Of a stretch of DNA of 64,000 bases, positions 16,524-25,777 are shown one piece after another (position 1 is the first letter of the stretch; each line of letters starts with the position of its first letter). This DNA comes from Micavibrio sp. UBA2137 (lineage in GTDB: Bacteria; Pseudomonadota; Alphaproteobacteria; Micavibrionales; Micavibrionaceae). The notes beneath the pieces are model-generated. The model was not told the DNA's origin. It made no database searches and worked only from the letters and a program-made list of their open reading frames with translations. The translations under genes and the position numbers were made by a program. The stretch lies in NCBI GenBank assembly GCA_002328415.1, contig DCXL01000002.1, positions 204,989 to 268,988 on the forward strand, in the 5' to 3' direction.

Positions 16524-17585
16524 TTATCCTGCAGAAGAAGCGCTTGAGCCATCATCATGCTCTTCCTTTTCGTGCGCAAAGAAAGACATAGGGTTTGCTG
16601 GCTCTGATTGTTTATTTTTAGGTGGTGGCTGCTCAGCAACCACTGGAGCAACATGAGCCCCTGGCTCAGCCATTGCAGATGTACCTGGCGGTGTAGGAAC
16701 GGGCATCACCTCATCCTCATCATCTTCATACTGATCATCACTAACCTCAGGTGCTTGAGAAGAGGTCTCTCCACCAACTTCTGTCGGCGCGTCATCAAAA
16801 CCGCTAACAACCGAGGCAATAACTTCCAACATCGCCAATCGTTCTTCGAAGGCCTTCCAGACAGGATCAATAGAAGGGCTTTGGCTAGCGCGGTTTTGAT
16901 TTTGGCGGTTTAGAATACGGCCCATTTCCGCAAAATGGCATTGGCTGTAAATAACAACAAGGCCCCGTAAAATAGTAAGTTGGGCGTGTGCGGCCTCTGC
17001 ATCTCCCAAATCTGGCAAAAGAGATGTTTGCAGATTTTTTGCCTCAGTAATCAGGCGATCAGTAACGATTTTTACAAGCTTGGCTGGCTTTTGGCCAAAA
17101 GAAAATGCAATGATTGAATTTGCGAGCGGTACAAGCGCACCTAGAGTTTGCAATTTAATCTGATTTTCATCGGCAAAATATTGCCCATCTTCCAGTTGCG
17201 CTACGCGGCCACCCGCCTCTCTAATCGCCATAAAATTATCAAGATAAGAACTTAGCGCGCCAAAGCTTTCAGACAGCTTGCCTAAATCCTGTTCTTCAGG
17301 AATTTTGCCACTCAACTGATATGAACTTCCGATAAGCGGGGCAATAATGGTTGTAAGGCTCAGGCGCAAATCATCTTTTTCAATATCGCTGTCTGTGATG
17401 TCAGCAATATCTGCCAAATCAACACTGGCCTTGGTTACAAGCGTCAAAAGTTGAGCAAGTTTTTCAGCGTCCTGATTTTCACCCGAGGGTGTTTGCGTTC
17501 GTGCGCTCACCTCATTTACTGAGGCGATAAGGGGTGTGCCTAGTTTTTCAAAAATTTTTAGAAATGCTTTGTATTTCTGATTCAT
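16524..17585 (-). CDS. Unknown helical protein with acidic, proline-rich C-terminus, T4BSS locus
   Basis: The 353-aa product has no signal peptide or membrane segment. Residues 1-260 look mostly helical (for example ITEAKNLQTSLLPDLG, FEERLAMLEVIASVVSGF). From about 265 the sequence turns acidic (DDQYEDDEDE), then Pro/Ala-rich, and ends in a polar tail of Glu, Asp and Ser. I recognise no family. It is probably cytoplasmic and co-transcribed with the DsbC-like gene upstream (23-base gap) and the transglycosylase downstream (six-base gap). A chaperone, regulator or substrate of the T4BSS are all possible; nothing in the sequence decides. Confidence 0.7.
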   Translation of the reverse strand: MNQKYKAFLKIFEKLGTPLIASVNEVSARTQTPSGENQDAEKLAQLLTLVTKASVDLADIADITDSDIEKDDLRLSLTTIIAPLIGSSYQLSGKIPEEQDLGKLSESFGALSSYLDNFMAIREAGGRVAQLEDGQYFADENQIKLQTLGALVPLANSIIAFSFGQKPAKLVKIVTDRLITEAKNLQTSLLPDLGDAEAAHAQLTILRGLVVIYSQCHFAEMGRILNRQNQNRASQSPSIDPVWKAFEERLAMLEVIASVVSGFDDAPTEVGGETSSQAPEVSDDQYEDDEDEVMPVPTPPGTSAMAEPGAHVAPVVAEQPPPKNKQSEPANPMSFFAHEKEEHDDGSSASSAG

Positions 17586-17608
17586 GGGTAAGAAACTACC
17601 TGTAAGTC

Positions 17609-18466
17609 CTAATTAATAAAAGCCGTATCATTAATGAGCGCCTGCATATCATCAGGAACACCACGCACAACCTTAATTTTACCTGACTGATCTTTGTAAA
17701 TCGTAAACGGTGTTACATCCAGACCCCATTCTTGCAAGAAGGCCATATTCTTTTTAACCAGTTCCAGACTGTCTGGCTCAGCGTCTGACACCTGCTTTCC
17801 ATCCACCTTTGCAAGCTCCATCAGATCGGCCGACGCCGTTCCAGAACGGAGCAAGTTCTCTGCACGATAGAGGCTAGTTTTTGAGATAAGCCCAACGGGC
17901 ACTGCGCGCATTTGAAGCGAGCCATTTTCAAAGGCCTCCCCACGGTTTAAATCATCAATCATTGCATGACAATGGGGACATTCGGGGTCAATAATTGTGT
18001 AGATAATTGGCGCATTTGGTTGCCCCAAAACGACCCAGTTTGTTTTCTCAATATCCTCAAACAACTTTTGTGCCTTGTCGGAATTTGCCTTTGTTTCAGA
18101 AGAAACATCCACCTTTTGTGCATCTTTTTGCGCAGAAAAGCTCCCCATGATTTCTTTATTTTCTTCCATGAAAGTTGCCATTTGAGCTTGTGATACAACG
18201 GTGCCTTCCTCATCAATCAAGAAGCCTGCGATATTGGCCTTGCCATCTGGTGTTGTATACACATATTCAGCGGCACCATCAGCAATAATAAGCCACCCAT
18301 TTACCCCTAAATCACTGCCAAGATATTTAACAGTTGCACCCTTTTCCTCAAGGCCCTTGATAAAAGCTGGGATTTCAGGCTGCTTTTCTGTTTGTGCAAA
18401 GGCAACAGATGACAGAGAGATAAAAAGTGCGAGAGTTAGAACTAAAAAGGGGTGAGAAAATTTCAT
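17609..18466 (-). CDS. DsbC/DsbG-like periplasmic thiol-disulfide isomerase
   Basis: About 285 aa from the ATG at 18466, directly before a signal peptide (FLVLTLALFISLSSVAFAQ). The open frame extends upstream to 18541, which would bury the signal. An N-terminal dimerisation-like region (PAFIKGLEEKGATVKYLG, NGWLIIADG) and a linker are followed by a thioredoxin domain. It has the active site CPHC at about 163-166 and a cis-Pro loop near DVTPFTIYK. Such proteins shuffle incorrect disulfides in the periplasm. It heads the operon that continues with the unknown acidic protein and the transglycosylase. The nearby exported paralogues contain several cysteines, which makes them plausible clients (inference). 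Confidence 0.82.
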   Translation of the reverse strand: MKFSHPFLVLTLALFISLSSVAFAQTEKQPEIPAFIKGLEEKGATVKYLGSDLGVNGWLIIADGAAEYVYTTPDGKANIAGFLIDEEGTVVSQAQMATFMEENKEIMGSFSAQKDAQKVDVSSETKANSDKAQKLFEDIEKTNWVVLGQPNAPIIYTIIDPECPHCHAMIDDLNRGEAFENGSLQMRAVPVGLISKTSLYRAENLLRSGTASADLMELAKVDGKQVSDAEPDSLELVKKNMAFLQEWGLDVTPFTIYKDQSGKIKVVRGVPDDMQALINDTAFIN

Positions 18467-18624
18467 GGATACCATTTCGAAACTTAATTTTTGATTTACC
18501 ATCATAGTAACTTTCGGGTTCCGGTTCAATTTATAATACAACTTAATAAATCCAAGGTTTGGCTTTTACTGAAATTTCGGTAAACTATCATTATCAAATA
18601 TTATTTTTAATAAGGATACCTAAA

Positions 18625-19191
18625 ATGGAATTTATCGTTCTTCTCCTCGTTGTTATCGGCCTCCCTCTTTTTCTGGGTATCGTTCTCTACAACAGATTTG
18701 TGGCCCTCAAACAGCGCCGCGAAAATGCATTTGCCGATATTGATGTTCAATTGCAACAACGTTACGACCTTGTGCCTAACTTGATTGAGACAGTTAAAGG
18801 TTATGCAAGTCATGAAAAGGAAACATTTCAAGAGGTTACAAATGCACGTGCAGGGGTGAAGAAGGCCAATTCGCAAGAGGAACGCATTCAAGCCGAAAAC
18901 GCGCTTTCAGGAGCGCTACTCAACCTCTTTGCCGTTGCGGAAAATTATCCAGAGCTTAAGGCCGACCAGAATTTCCGAGAGCTTCAGTCCGAACTGGCCG
19001 ATATTGAAAATAAAATCGCTGCGGCCCGCAGATTCTTTAATAATGCAACATCCGAATACAATACCTCTATTCAACAATTCCCAGGCAATATTATTGCCAA
19101 TATGTTTGGGTTTTCAGAGGCTACTTTCTTTGAAATTGAAGAAACCCGACGCGAAGCTATTAGTACGCCTCCCAAGGTCGATTTCTCGTAA
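18625..19191 (+). CDS. lemA: LemA family protein
   Basis: About 188 aa from ATG 18625, which has AAGGA upstream; earlier in-frame starts would add an unlikely tail. An N-terminal membrane helix (FIVLLLVVIGLPLFLGIVLY) is followed by the conserved LemA core: FADIDVQLQQRYDLVPNLIETVKGYASHEKETF, then KADQNFRELQSELADIENKIAAARRFFN, YNTSIQQFPGNIIANMFGF and a final FEIEE. LemA proteins are helical-bundle membrane proteins of uncertain role. They are very often encoded next to an M48 peptidase, as here (18 bases downstream), and may regulate it. Confidence 0.93.
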   Translation: MEFIVLLLVVIGLPLFLGIVLYNRFVALKQRRENAFADIDVQLQQRYDLVPNLIETVKGYASHEKETFQEVTNARAGVKKANSQEERIQAENALSGALLNLFAVAENYPELKADQNFRELQSELADIENKIAAARRFFNNATSEYNTSIQQFPGNIIANMFGFSEATFFEIEETRREAISTPPKVDFS

Positions 19192-19209
19192 AAGCATAAA
19201 GGCCCTTAC

Positions 19210-20295
19210 ATGGCGCTAACCTCCGTCGGTATTCAAACACATATCTGGAACAATAATTTTTGGTCCCTGGTTTTTGTAGGTCTTTATCCTTTTATCATGC
19301 TGGGCTTGCTCTGGTTGGGCGGCGCGGCAGTTGGTTATGTCACAGCGCCTTATAATGTTGATAGAGCACTTTTCGCACAGCAATTTGGAACGCAGATTTT
19401 CTTTGACTATTGGCCGCTACTTTTAAGCGTTGTGGGAATATGGTTTTTAATTTCCTTTGCCTTTCACACGCGCATGATTTCGAAACTTGCGCATGCGCAT
19501 TCGGTCACACGCAAGGACGAACCAGAGCTTTATAATATGGTTGAAAATCTGGCGATTGCCTCAGGCGTGCCGACGCCGAAAATCAATATTATTGAATCTC
19601 ATGCACGCAATGCCTTTGCCAGTGGCATCAACTACAAGACCTATACAATTACCGTCACGCGCGGTCTGCTTAATTCATTGGAAAAAGACGAGGTCGAGGC
19701 CGTTCTGGCCCATGAAATGACACACATTATCAATCAGGATGTCCGCCTGTTAATGGTCTGCATTGTCTTTACAGGCATGGTTGGATTGGCGGCTCAGTTG
19801 ATGTGGAGTAATTTGCGTTATTCGCTTTATCTGCCAAGGCGAAATAAAAAAGGAGGGTCCGCCGGTCTCATCATTTTGGCCATCGCGCTTGTTTTGTGGG
19901 TTGGTTATTTTGCAACACTTTTCACGCGCTTTGCGGTCTCACGTAAACGAGAATATATGGCCGATGCGGGCGCTATTGAACTGACCAAAAACCCAGATGC
20001 TATGATGCGGGCGCTTTTGCGTATTTCAGGTATGGACAAAATGCGGACAACGTCTGCCGATATTCAAATGATGTGTATTGAAAATTCTGTGCCTTTTCTT
20101 GGATTGTTCAGCACGCACCCTCCCATTCAAAGACGCGTTGAGGCGATTTCAAAAACAACAGGTACGCCTTTGCCACAGCTTTCTTATAATAAGCCCGAAA
20201 CCTCAGATATTCCGTTTTTACGCAACGATCGCAATAATCCCTGGCTCTCGCGTGAGCGCCCTTTTAGAAAATCAAATAATCCTTGGATCAAATAG
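19210..20295 (+). CDS. M48 family membrane zinc metallopeptidase (HtpX-like)
   Basis: The 361-aa integral membrane protease has zinc site HEMTH at 168-172 and the third ligand Glu in KREYMADAGAIEL. Two N-terminal membrane helices and one between the two zinc regions (GLIILAIALVLWVGYFATLF) give the HtpX layout. The C-terminus carries FSTHPPIQRRVEAI, also conserved in HtpX and Oma1-type enzymes. It is probably involved in membrane protein quality control. It forms a two-gene unit with lemA and ends seven bases before the convergent TlpA-like gene. Confidence 0.9.
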   Translation: MALTSVGIQTHIWNNNFWSLVFVGLYPFIMLGLLWLGGAAVGYVTAPYNVDRALFAQQFGTQIFFDYWPLLLSVVGIWFLISFAFHTRMISKLAHAHSVTRKDEPELYNMVENLAIASGVPTPKINIIESHARNAFASGINYKTYTITVTRGLLNSLEKDEVEAVLAHEMTHIINQDVRLLMVCIVFTGMVGLAAQLMWSNLRYSLYLPRRNKKGGSAGLIILAIALVLWVGYFATLFTRFAVSRKREYMADAGAIELTKNPDAMMRALLRISGMDKMRTTSADIQMMCIENSVPFLGLFSTHPPIQRRVEAISKTTGTPLPQLSYNKPETSDIPFLRNDRNNPWLSRERPFRKSNNPWIK

Positions 20296-20302
20296 ACAGG
20301 GA

Positions 20303-21007
20303 TTAATTCTCCTCGACAATATCCTCTATGACCTCTTGCGCCTCATCCTGAGAAGCTTCTGGTGCATCCTCTTGAACGGCAGGTGTTTCGACAACCTCGG
20401 CTGTTGTCTCTTTCTCAGGTGTGTTTATTTTACCCAAGTCTGCGATATAACTTTTGATGTCATCACTATCCCAATCGATAACACCGACAATTTTTCGGGC
20501 CATCATCCCGTCTTTATTAATGATAATGGTTTCAGGCAGCTGGAATGTTTGAAAGGTTTCACGTGTAATTTTGCCGCCCTTGTCCCACGCCATCGTGACA
20601 TTAGGCAAATCAATACGCTCTTGAATACTTTCTTCCATTCTCTCTGTAAATTTATCGATATCGCGCTTCTGTACGTCATTTGAAAGCAAGACAAGTTCAA
20701 TTTCCTGCGGGTAGCTATCAGCCAGTTCAATCAAATCTGGCAATTCTGCAATACAAGGAGGACACCACGAAGCCCAAAAGTTCAAAAGAATAACTTTGCC
20801 CCTCAGCTCAGAAAGCTGTTTTTGTGAACCATCCAAAAGCGTCAAATTAACATCAGGCACTTCTGTGCCTTCTGCAAATTCATCAACTTGATTCTCTATA
20901 TCAGCAGGAACAATGCTGCCCTTGGGACCTCTGCTGTCAATGAAGAAGGTTGCCAGCAATGCAACCACGACAATTGTTCCCAATATAATGACATTCGTTT
21001 TCATCAT
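20303..21007 (-). CDS. TlpA/ResA-like membrane-anchored thioredoxin
   Basis: The 234-aa product has an N-terminal membrane anchor (VIILGTIVVVALLATFF). Its periplasmic AhpC/TSA-type thioredoxin domain has active site CPPC (82-85, in NFWASWCPPCIAELP) and the later PETIIINKDG cis-Pro region. It ends with a ~40-residue acidic tail rich in Glu, Thr and Val, which the family does not normally have. Its likely job is to reduce the haem-binding cysteines of apocytochrome c. Its start ATGATG overlaps the stop of the CcsA-like gene, supporting translational coupling in a resB-ccsA-tlpA operon. Confidence 0.87.
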   Translation of the reverse strand: MMKTNVIILGTIVVVALLATFFIDSRGPKGSIVPADIENQVDEFAEGTEVPDVNLTLLDGSQKQLSELRGKVILLNFWASWCPPCIAELPDLIELADSYPQEIELVLLSNDVQKRDIDKFTERMEESIQERIDLPNVTMAWDKGGKITRETFQTFQLPETIIINKDGMMARKIVGVIDWDSDDIKSYIADLGKINTPEKETTAEVVETPAVQEDAPEASQDEAQEVIEDIVEEN

Positions 21008-22827
21008 TTTTCTCTACCTCTCAAACTTAAATAAATCAGTAAACCTGTCTGCAACGCAACAAACCCAAAAAGTCCGCCCGCAATTCCACTGACAAACCCA
21101 TATGCGTGTAAGCCAACGCTCAATAAGTTAACACCAAACCACGCAAGGGCAACCACAATGGATAAAAACCCCGTCATTAGGTGTGCGCCAAACGGCTTAA
21201 TATGCCCGCTTAATAGCCCATGTGTGAGCCATATAATCCATAACACAATCAGAAGTGCGCCATTTTCCTTGGGGTCCCAGCCCCAGAAACGCCCCCATGA
21301 CTGATCCGCCCAGATGCCGCCAAGGGCAGTCCCCACACTCACAAATAAAAGTGATATGATAACGAAGAGACGTGGAATACCTGAAAAACTGCGTCTTGCC
21401 TCTGCAGGATTGATATAGAGCAAATATTGCGAGGCCGCCGACGCCAAAAGACACCATGCATAGCCAATCGTAATGCAAAGCACATGTATGGCTAACCAGA
21501 AATTTGTGTTCAAAACGGCATCCAAAAGCGGCAATTCAGTATGCGCGCCCAAGATAATTGCAACAAAAAGCAGGATTGCATTAACGAAAACGCCCAAGAT
21601 GAGCAAATTATCTTTTCCTGCTTTTTTCGCAAATGCCAAGCCAATCAAACCCGCTACCAGCGCAACGAAAAGAATAGATTCATTCAATGTGCCAACGGGT
21701 GGGCGCTCAAGAATAAGGACACGTACACCAAGGGCGATAAACTGTAATCCGAGCGCGACCCAACCAGAAACAACACCCAAAATCGTTAATATAGTAAAAG
21801 GCTTAAGAGCCTGGATTATGAAACAAAGAAGTGCCAAAAGGCACAAGGTAAAGGCTATCACAATAGGAGAGTACGCCTTGTAAATACGTTCTATATTGAT
21901 TTTGGCGTGTAGAAAGGGCTTGTCCGCAAGTGCGTATGTCTCGCTTGAAATAGTTGAGAGAGCAGCATTCCACTTATCTTTATTACCTTCACGATAAGCA
22001 GCAACTGCTGTACTCCATGCCTGCATCAATGCTGCGGTTTGTGGTGTACCTGCACCTTGCGTATATATCGCCCACGGGGAGACCCACGAAGCTTTTTCGT
22101 CAACTACACCCGAAACCGGGATGACCTTAAAGCTATCTTGTTCAGCGCCCGCATCTTGTACAGTTTTCATTTGAGAAAGTAAGAGAGCCACCTTTTGTTC
22201 ATCAGGTGAATATGCCTCAAAATCACTTCCCTTCTCGCTTATAATGTTATCAAGGCGCTTTTGTAGGCTAGCACGCTGGGCCAACAAATCCTTAAATATA
22301 ATAGGCGTACCATCACCTAAATCGAGTGGAAGCGTAAAAGAAAAACTGCGCATGAGCTGCGTGTACAAAAATAGTTTTTCATGAACCGCAATTATTTCAC
22401 TTTCCTTGGCCGATAGGGGCTCTTGTGTATTGAGTTTTGAGAAGGCTTGAGAAAACACAGTATGCGTATTGCTCAGATTTTCAGTGAGTTCCTTGTAGGT
22501 GAAGAGCTGTGAGGCATTGTCTTTCAGATCAAGGGCAGCACATACATCTGCGTTTTTAACATGAATAATTGGCAACTCAATTGAGCTTGCTGGATCAAAA
22601 AGTGTTTCAGCAAACCAAGACAACGCCTTTTTGCTACTATACCCCTCCTTATTGGTAAAATATCCGTACGTGTTGCGCGCATAATTCTCCATTGGTTGAA
22701 CACGGCCATCAACAAGTATGGGCGACGCGGAGAGCTGATGCAGGGGTACCTTACTGGATTGTGCGCTTACGCTGATGCTTTGCGTTAAAAAAACGAGAAA
22801 CAGTATTGAAATTAAAATTCGCATCAC
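21004..22827 (-). CDS. ccsA: CcsA/ResC-like cytochrome c haem-lyase subunit (System II)
   Basis: The 607-aa membrane protein has a signal-like leader followed by a ~270-residue extracytoplasmic region that opens with VDGRVQPMENYARN. The C-terminal half has about eight membrane helices with the haem-handling tryptophan-rich motif WGRFWGWDPKENGALL and flanking histidines (for example LHAYGF). This fits CcsA/ResC, including the N-terminal extension seen in the longer versions. With ResB it exports haem and attaches it to c-type cytochromes. It overlaps the resB gene by four bases and the tlpA-like gene by four bases. Confidence 0.9.
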   Translation of the reverse strand: MMRILISILFLVFLTQSISVSAQSSKVPLHQLSASPILVDGRVQPMENYARNTYGYFTNKEGYSSKKALSWFAETLFDPASSIELPIIHVKNADVCAALDLKDNASQLFTYKELTENLSNTHTVFSQAFSKLNTQEPLSAKESEIIAVHEKLFLYTQLMRSFSFTLPLDLGDGTPIIFKDLLAQRASLQKRLDNIISEKGSDFEAYSPDEQKVALLLSQMKTVQDAGAEQDSFKVIPVSGVVDEKASWVSPWAIYTQGAGTPQTAALMQAWSTAVAAYREGNKDKWNAALSTISSETYALADKPFLHAKINIERIYKAYSPIVIAFTLCLLALLCFIIQALKPFTILTILGVVSGWVALGLQFIALGVRVLILERPPVGTLNESILFVALVAGLIGLAFAKKAGKDNLLILGVFVNAILLFVAIILGAHTELPLLDAVLNTNFWLAIHVLCITIGYAWCLLASAASQYLLYINPAEARRSFSGIPRLFVIISLLFVSVGTALGGIWADQSWGRFWGWDPKENGALLIVLWIIWLTHGLLSGHIKPFGAHLMTGFLSIVVALAWFGVNLLSVGLHAYGFVSGIAGGLFGFVALQTGLLIYLSLRGREK

Positions 22828-23921
22828 CCCTGCCTCCGCAAGTTTCTAAACCCGAAACCTGTATGTATGAGAAGACCTAGACCAATCAAAAAAACCGAAG
22901 CGTACGGGAAGATTCGGCCCTGATTTTTGACAATGGTTAAAACACTCGAAAGCGAGTTGTCTGGGTTAGTAAAAAAAGACGTCTGGTAGAGCGTGTAACC
23001 CTTATAACGCAAGGGCTTATTCATTGTCACTATTTGCGACATTGTGTTATTTTCGTCTAATAATGCCAGATGGGAAGTATAGTTTTTGACCTGTTTAGAC
23101 CCAGGATAGGTTTCGATATCAAATTTATCTAGCGACAATGTAAAGGGGAGCGCTTGCTGTCTCCGCTCTACCAAAAATGTGTACTCCGCGTCATCCACAT
23201 CAAAGGTAGGTGGCTTTGGAAAATAGAGAAAGGTGACATATTTTCCATCTGCCACACCTGCTCCTTGAATTTCAAAACTTAAGCCCTGTAAATTTTCCTC
23301 TGGTTGCTTGCGCACACCAGCCTCGATTAATTTCATTGCATTTGCAGGGCGCTTCCAGCCCGCGGCCTCCTCCTCTGGTCGCGGAACAATTTTACAATTT
23401 TCACAAGCTGAAAGCAGCTTAAACTCGAAAGGAAGGGTGCTGTAATCCTGTACGTCCACATTTTGAAAATCGGTTTTGATGAAGGGCAAGCCATCTTTGA
23501 GAATAACAAAATCTGTTTCCGTGAAAGATGCGGCCATGCTTGTGACCTCAGCAGGATTCAAAGCAATAACCTGCTCGCTGCGTGTGCCATGAGAGACAAA
23601 TCCACCAATTAGAAGAACAAGGACACCTACATGTGCAATATGAACACCACTTTTTTTAAGACCCCAGTCACTTGCCGTTAAAAACTTTACAAGCAAATTA
23701 AGAAAAAAGATAACGCCACACAGCATGCCGCCTGGTAGGGGTATAAAGGCAACCCAGATAACCCATGCATAAAAGAAACGCTCTTGTGCAGCAAAAACCC
23801 CTAATTGGGCTTGTGCCAACGTGCCTATAACAAGCAAAGCCATCATATAAGGAAGCAACCAGAACAGGATACTGGGCGACCCCAAACGTTTAATCATCTT
23901 TGAAAATTGTGGCAGTATCAT
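22824..23921 (-). CDS. resB: ResB/Ccs1-like cytochrome c biogenesis protein
   Basis: About 365 aa from the ATG at 23921; alternative ATGs lie at 23897 and 23990, and the open frame continues to 24227, into the divergent tamA gene. Three N-terminal membrane helices (SILFWLLPYMMALLVIGTLAQ, GMLCGVIFFLNLLVKFL, VHIAHVGVLVLLIGG) precede a large periplasmic domain that carries LRYKGYTLYQTSF near the end. A final helix (YASVFLIGLGLLIHTGF) closes the protein. This is the ResB/Ccs1 layout, with the YKGYTLYQ segment typical of the family. No good ribosome binding site distinguishes the candidate starts. Confidence 0.85.
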   Translation of the reverse strand: MILPQFSKMIKRLGSPSILFWLLPYMMALLVIGTLAQAQLGVFAAQERFFYAWVIWVAFIPLPGGMLCGVIFFLNLLVKFLTASDWGLKKSGVHIAHVGVLVLLIGGFVSHGTRSEQVIALNPAEVTSMAASFTETDFVILKDGLPFIKTDFQNVDVQDYSTLPFEFKLLSACENCKIVPRPEEEAAGWKRPANAMKLIEAGVRKQPEENLQGLSFEIQGAGVADGKYVTFLYFPKPPTFDVDDAEYTFLVERRQQALPFTLSLDKFDIETYPGSKQVKNYTSHLALLDENNTMSQIVTMNKPLRYKGYTLYQTSFFTNPDNSLSSVLTIVKNQGRIFPYASVFLIGLGLLIHTGFGFRNLRRQG

Positions 23922-24023
23922 AGCGTTGCGACTATAGGCATGACGGCCTATCCTCACAAGAAAAAACGCCCTTAAGACTTTCGAATTCATATGGAGTGCG
24001 TTATATAAGCCAGTAGAGGTTTT

Positions 24024-25772
24024 ATGGTTATTTCGCGGCACGTATATTTTTTGTTTTTGACCTGTCTGGTCAGTATGGCGTGCTTGCAATTTGCATTTGC
24101 TGAAGAACAACCGCTTTATACCCTGAAACAGCTGGATGATCGTCCCGAACTGCACGACCAAATCACAAAGCTTATTGATGCTAAATATGCCGGCATTGAG
24201 AATGAGGAGGATCTGCCGCGCGCGCAAGCCCTTTTCCTTGATATTCTAACTGCCCTTCGAGCACTCGGTTATTACGATGCTTATGTTGAACGCGTAAAAC
24301 CTGAGCAACGCCCCTACACTTTCAGCGTCTACCCTGGAAAAATTTACACTATTTCCGATATCACTTTGACAGGGAACGGACAGGTTGAAACACTACCTGA
24401 GAAGATAATAATTGCTGAAGGGCAGCCGATTATTGCCCAAGACATCCTGATTGCAAAAGGCGACCTTTATGATGCAGAGAGTAAGCAGGGGTGTGCCTAC
24501 AGCCTTGATGTGACAGAGGGCGTTCAACTTAATCGTAAACGTAAGTCAGGTGATGTCCGCTTTGACGTTGAGCGTGGACAAGAAGCAACCTTTGGCGCGC
24601 TTACCTATCAAAACAGAGGGACGGTTAAACAGTCTTATCTTGACCAACTTGTGCGATATGAAGAAGGAGAATGCTGGAAGCGCGTCAAGCTTGAAAGCCT
24701 GCAGAATAAGCTCCTTAAATCAGGACTTTTCAGCAGCGCCTCCATTGAAATTCCCGATGATCCAGATGAAAATGGGAGCGTTCCTGTAACCATCAATTTG
24801 AAAGAGCGCGCCCATCGCTCAATCAGTTTAGGCGCAAGTTACTATACTGATGAAGGCCCTGGTGTATCGGCTGGCTGGGCGCATCGCAATCTCTTTGGTA
24901 GCGCAGAAAAGCTTTCCGTTGATCTTACAGTTTCAGCTCTTCTTCAAGAACTCTCAACGAGCTTTGCCAAGCCTTTTGTTTTGGGGCGTAAAAATACATT
25001 TCGGGCCGATGCAAGCATTGCACATGAAGATACAGACGCCTATGAAGAGACTAACTTTCAAATTGGTGGCTATATTGACCGTGCCTTTTCATCAACATCA
25101 AAGGGCTCAACTGGGCTTGCGTTGGAACTTACTGAAATTAAAGATGAGGATGAGACGCGCACATTTGGGCTTGTCTCCGTGCCAACATCATTTAGCCAGG
25201 ACAAACGTGATGATGTGCTGAACCCGCATAAGGGCTATCAATGGAGCGCTTCTGCCACACCCTTTTTTGATGCGTTGGGTGAAGCCTCTCCGTTCACCAA
25301 AATGCGCCTCACAGGCTCAACCTATTTTGATTTATCAGATGGTCGCTTTGACCCCGTTATTGCCTTGCGCGCAAGTGTCGGAAGTATTGTAGGCAGCAGC
25401 CGCAGCAATGTCCCGCGCTCAAAACGCTTTTTTGCAGGGGGTGGTGGCTCCATTCGCGGGTTTGGCTATCAGGAGGCAGGTCCAGAGGATGACAGCGGTG
25501 ATCCTATTGGTGGACGCTCATTGTTTGAGGCCTCAGGAGAGTTTCGCTTCAAGGTGACCGACTCCATTGGCATGGTGGCCTTTGTGGATGCGGGGAATGT
25601 CTATGAAACAAATTACCCCGATTTGAGCGAGGACCTTTATGTGGGGGCAGGTCTTGGGTTGCGCTATTACACAGGATTTGGACCTGTACGTTTTGATGTG
25701 GGTGTGCCTGTAACAGAGCGTGGGAACGCAGATGCCTTTCAAATTTATATCAGTTTGGGACAGGCCTTTTAG
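24024..25772 (+). CDS. tamA: TamA-like Omp85 outer-membrane assembly protein
   Basis: The 582-aa product has a signal peptide (FLFLTCLVSMACLQFAFA) and POTRA-type domains up to about residue 260 (PYTFSVYPGKIYTISDITLTG, LEVERGQ-like repeats). A 16-stranded Omp85 barrel then has KRFFAGGGGSIRGFGYQEAGP, GGRSLFEASGEFRFK and a C-terminal FQIYISLGQAF ending in Phe. The RGF motif and length indicate TamA rather than BamA. TamA works with TamB in moving lipids and certain proteins to the outer membrane. AGAGG precedes the ATG. tamB begins five bases after its stop. Confidence 0.92.
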   Translation: MVISRHVYFLFLTCLVSMACLQFAFAEEQPLYTLKQLDDRPELHDQITKLIDAKYAGIENEEDLPRAQALFLDILTALRALGYYDAYVERVKPEQRPYTFSVYPGKIYTISDITLTGNGQVETLPEKIIIAEGQPIIAQDILIAKGDLYDAESKQGCAYSLDVTEGVQLNRKRKSGDVRFDVERGQEATFGALTYQNRGTVKQSYLDQLVRYEEGECWKRVKLESLQNKLLKSGLFSSASIEIPDDPDENGSVPVTINLKERAHRSISLGASYYTDEGPGVSAGWAHRNLFGSAEKLSVDLTVSALLQELSTSFAKPFVLGRKNTFRADASIAHEDTDAYEETNFQIGGYIDRAFSSTSKGSTGLALELTEIKDEDETRTFGLVSVPTSFSQDKRDDVLNPHKGYQWSASATPFFDALGEASPFTKMRLTGSTYFDLSDGRFDPVIALRASVGSIVGSSRSNVPRSKRFFAGGGGSIRGFGYQEAGPEDDSGDPIGGRSLFEASGEFRFKVTDSIGMVAFVDAGNVYETNYPDLSEDLYVGAGLGLRYYTGFGPVRFDVGVPVTERGNADAFQIYISLGQAF

Positions 25773-25777
25773 GAAAA

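Noticed and set aside
22824..24227. Longer resB frame extending to 24227
   Set aside because: The extra 100 codons overlap the signal peptide and first domain of the divergent tamA gene and read as nonsense (basic, no membrane pattern). A start near 23921 gives the normal ResB layout.
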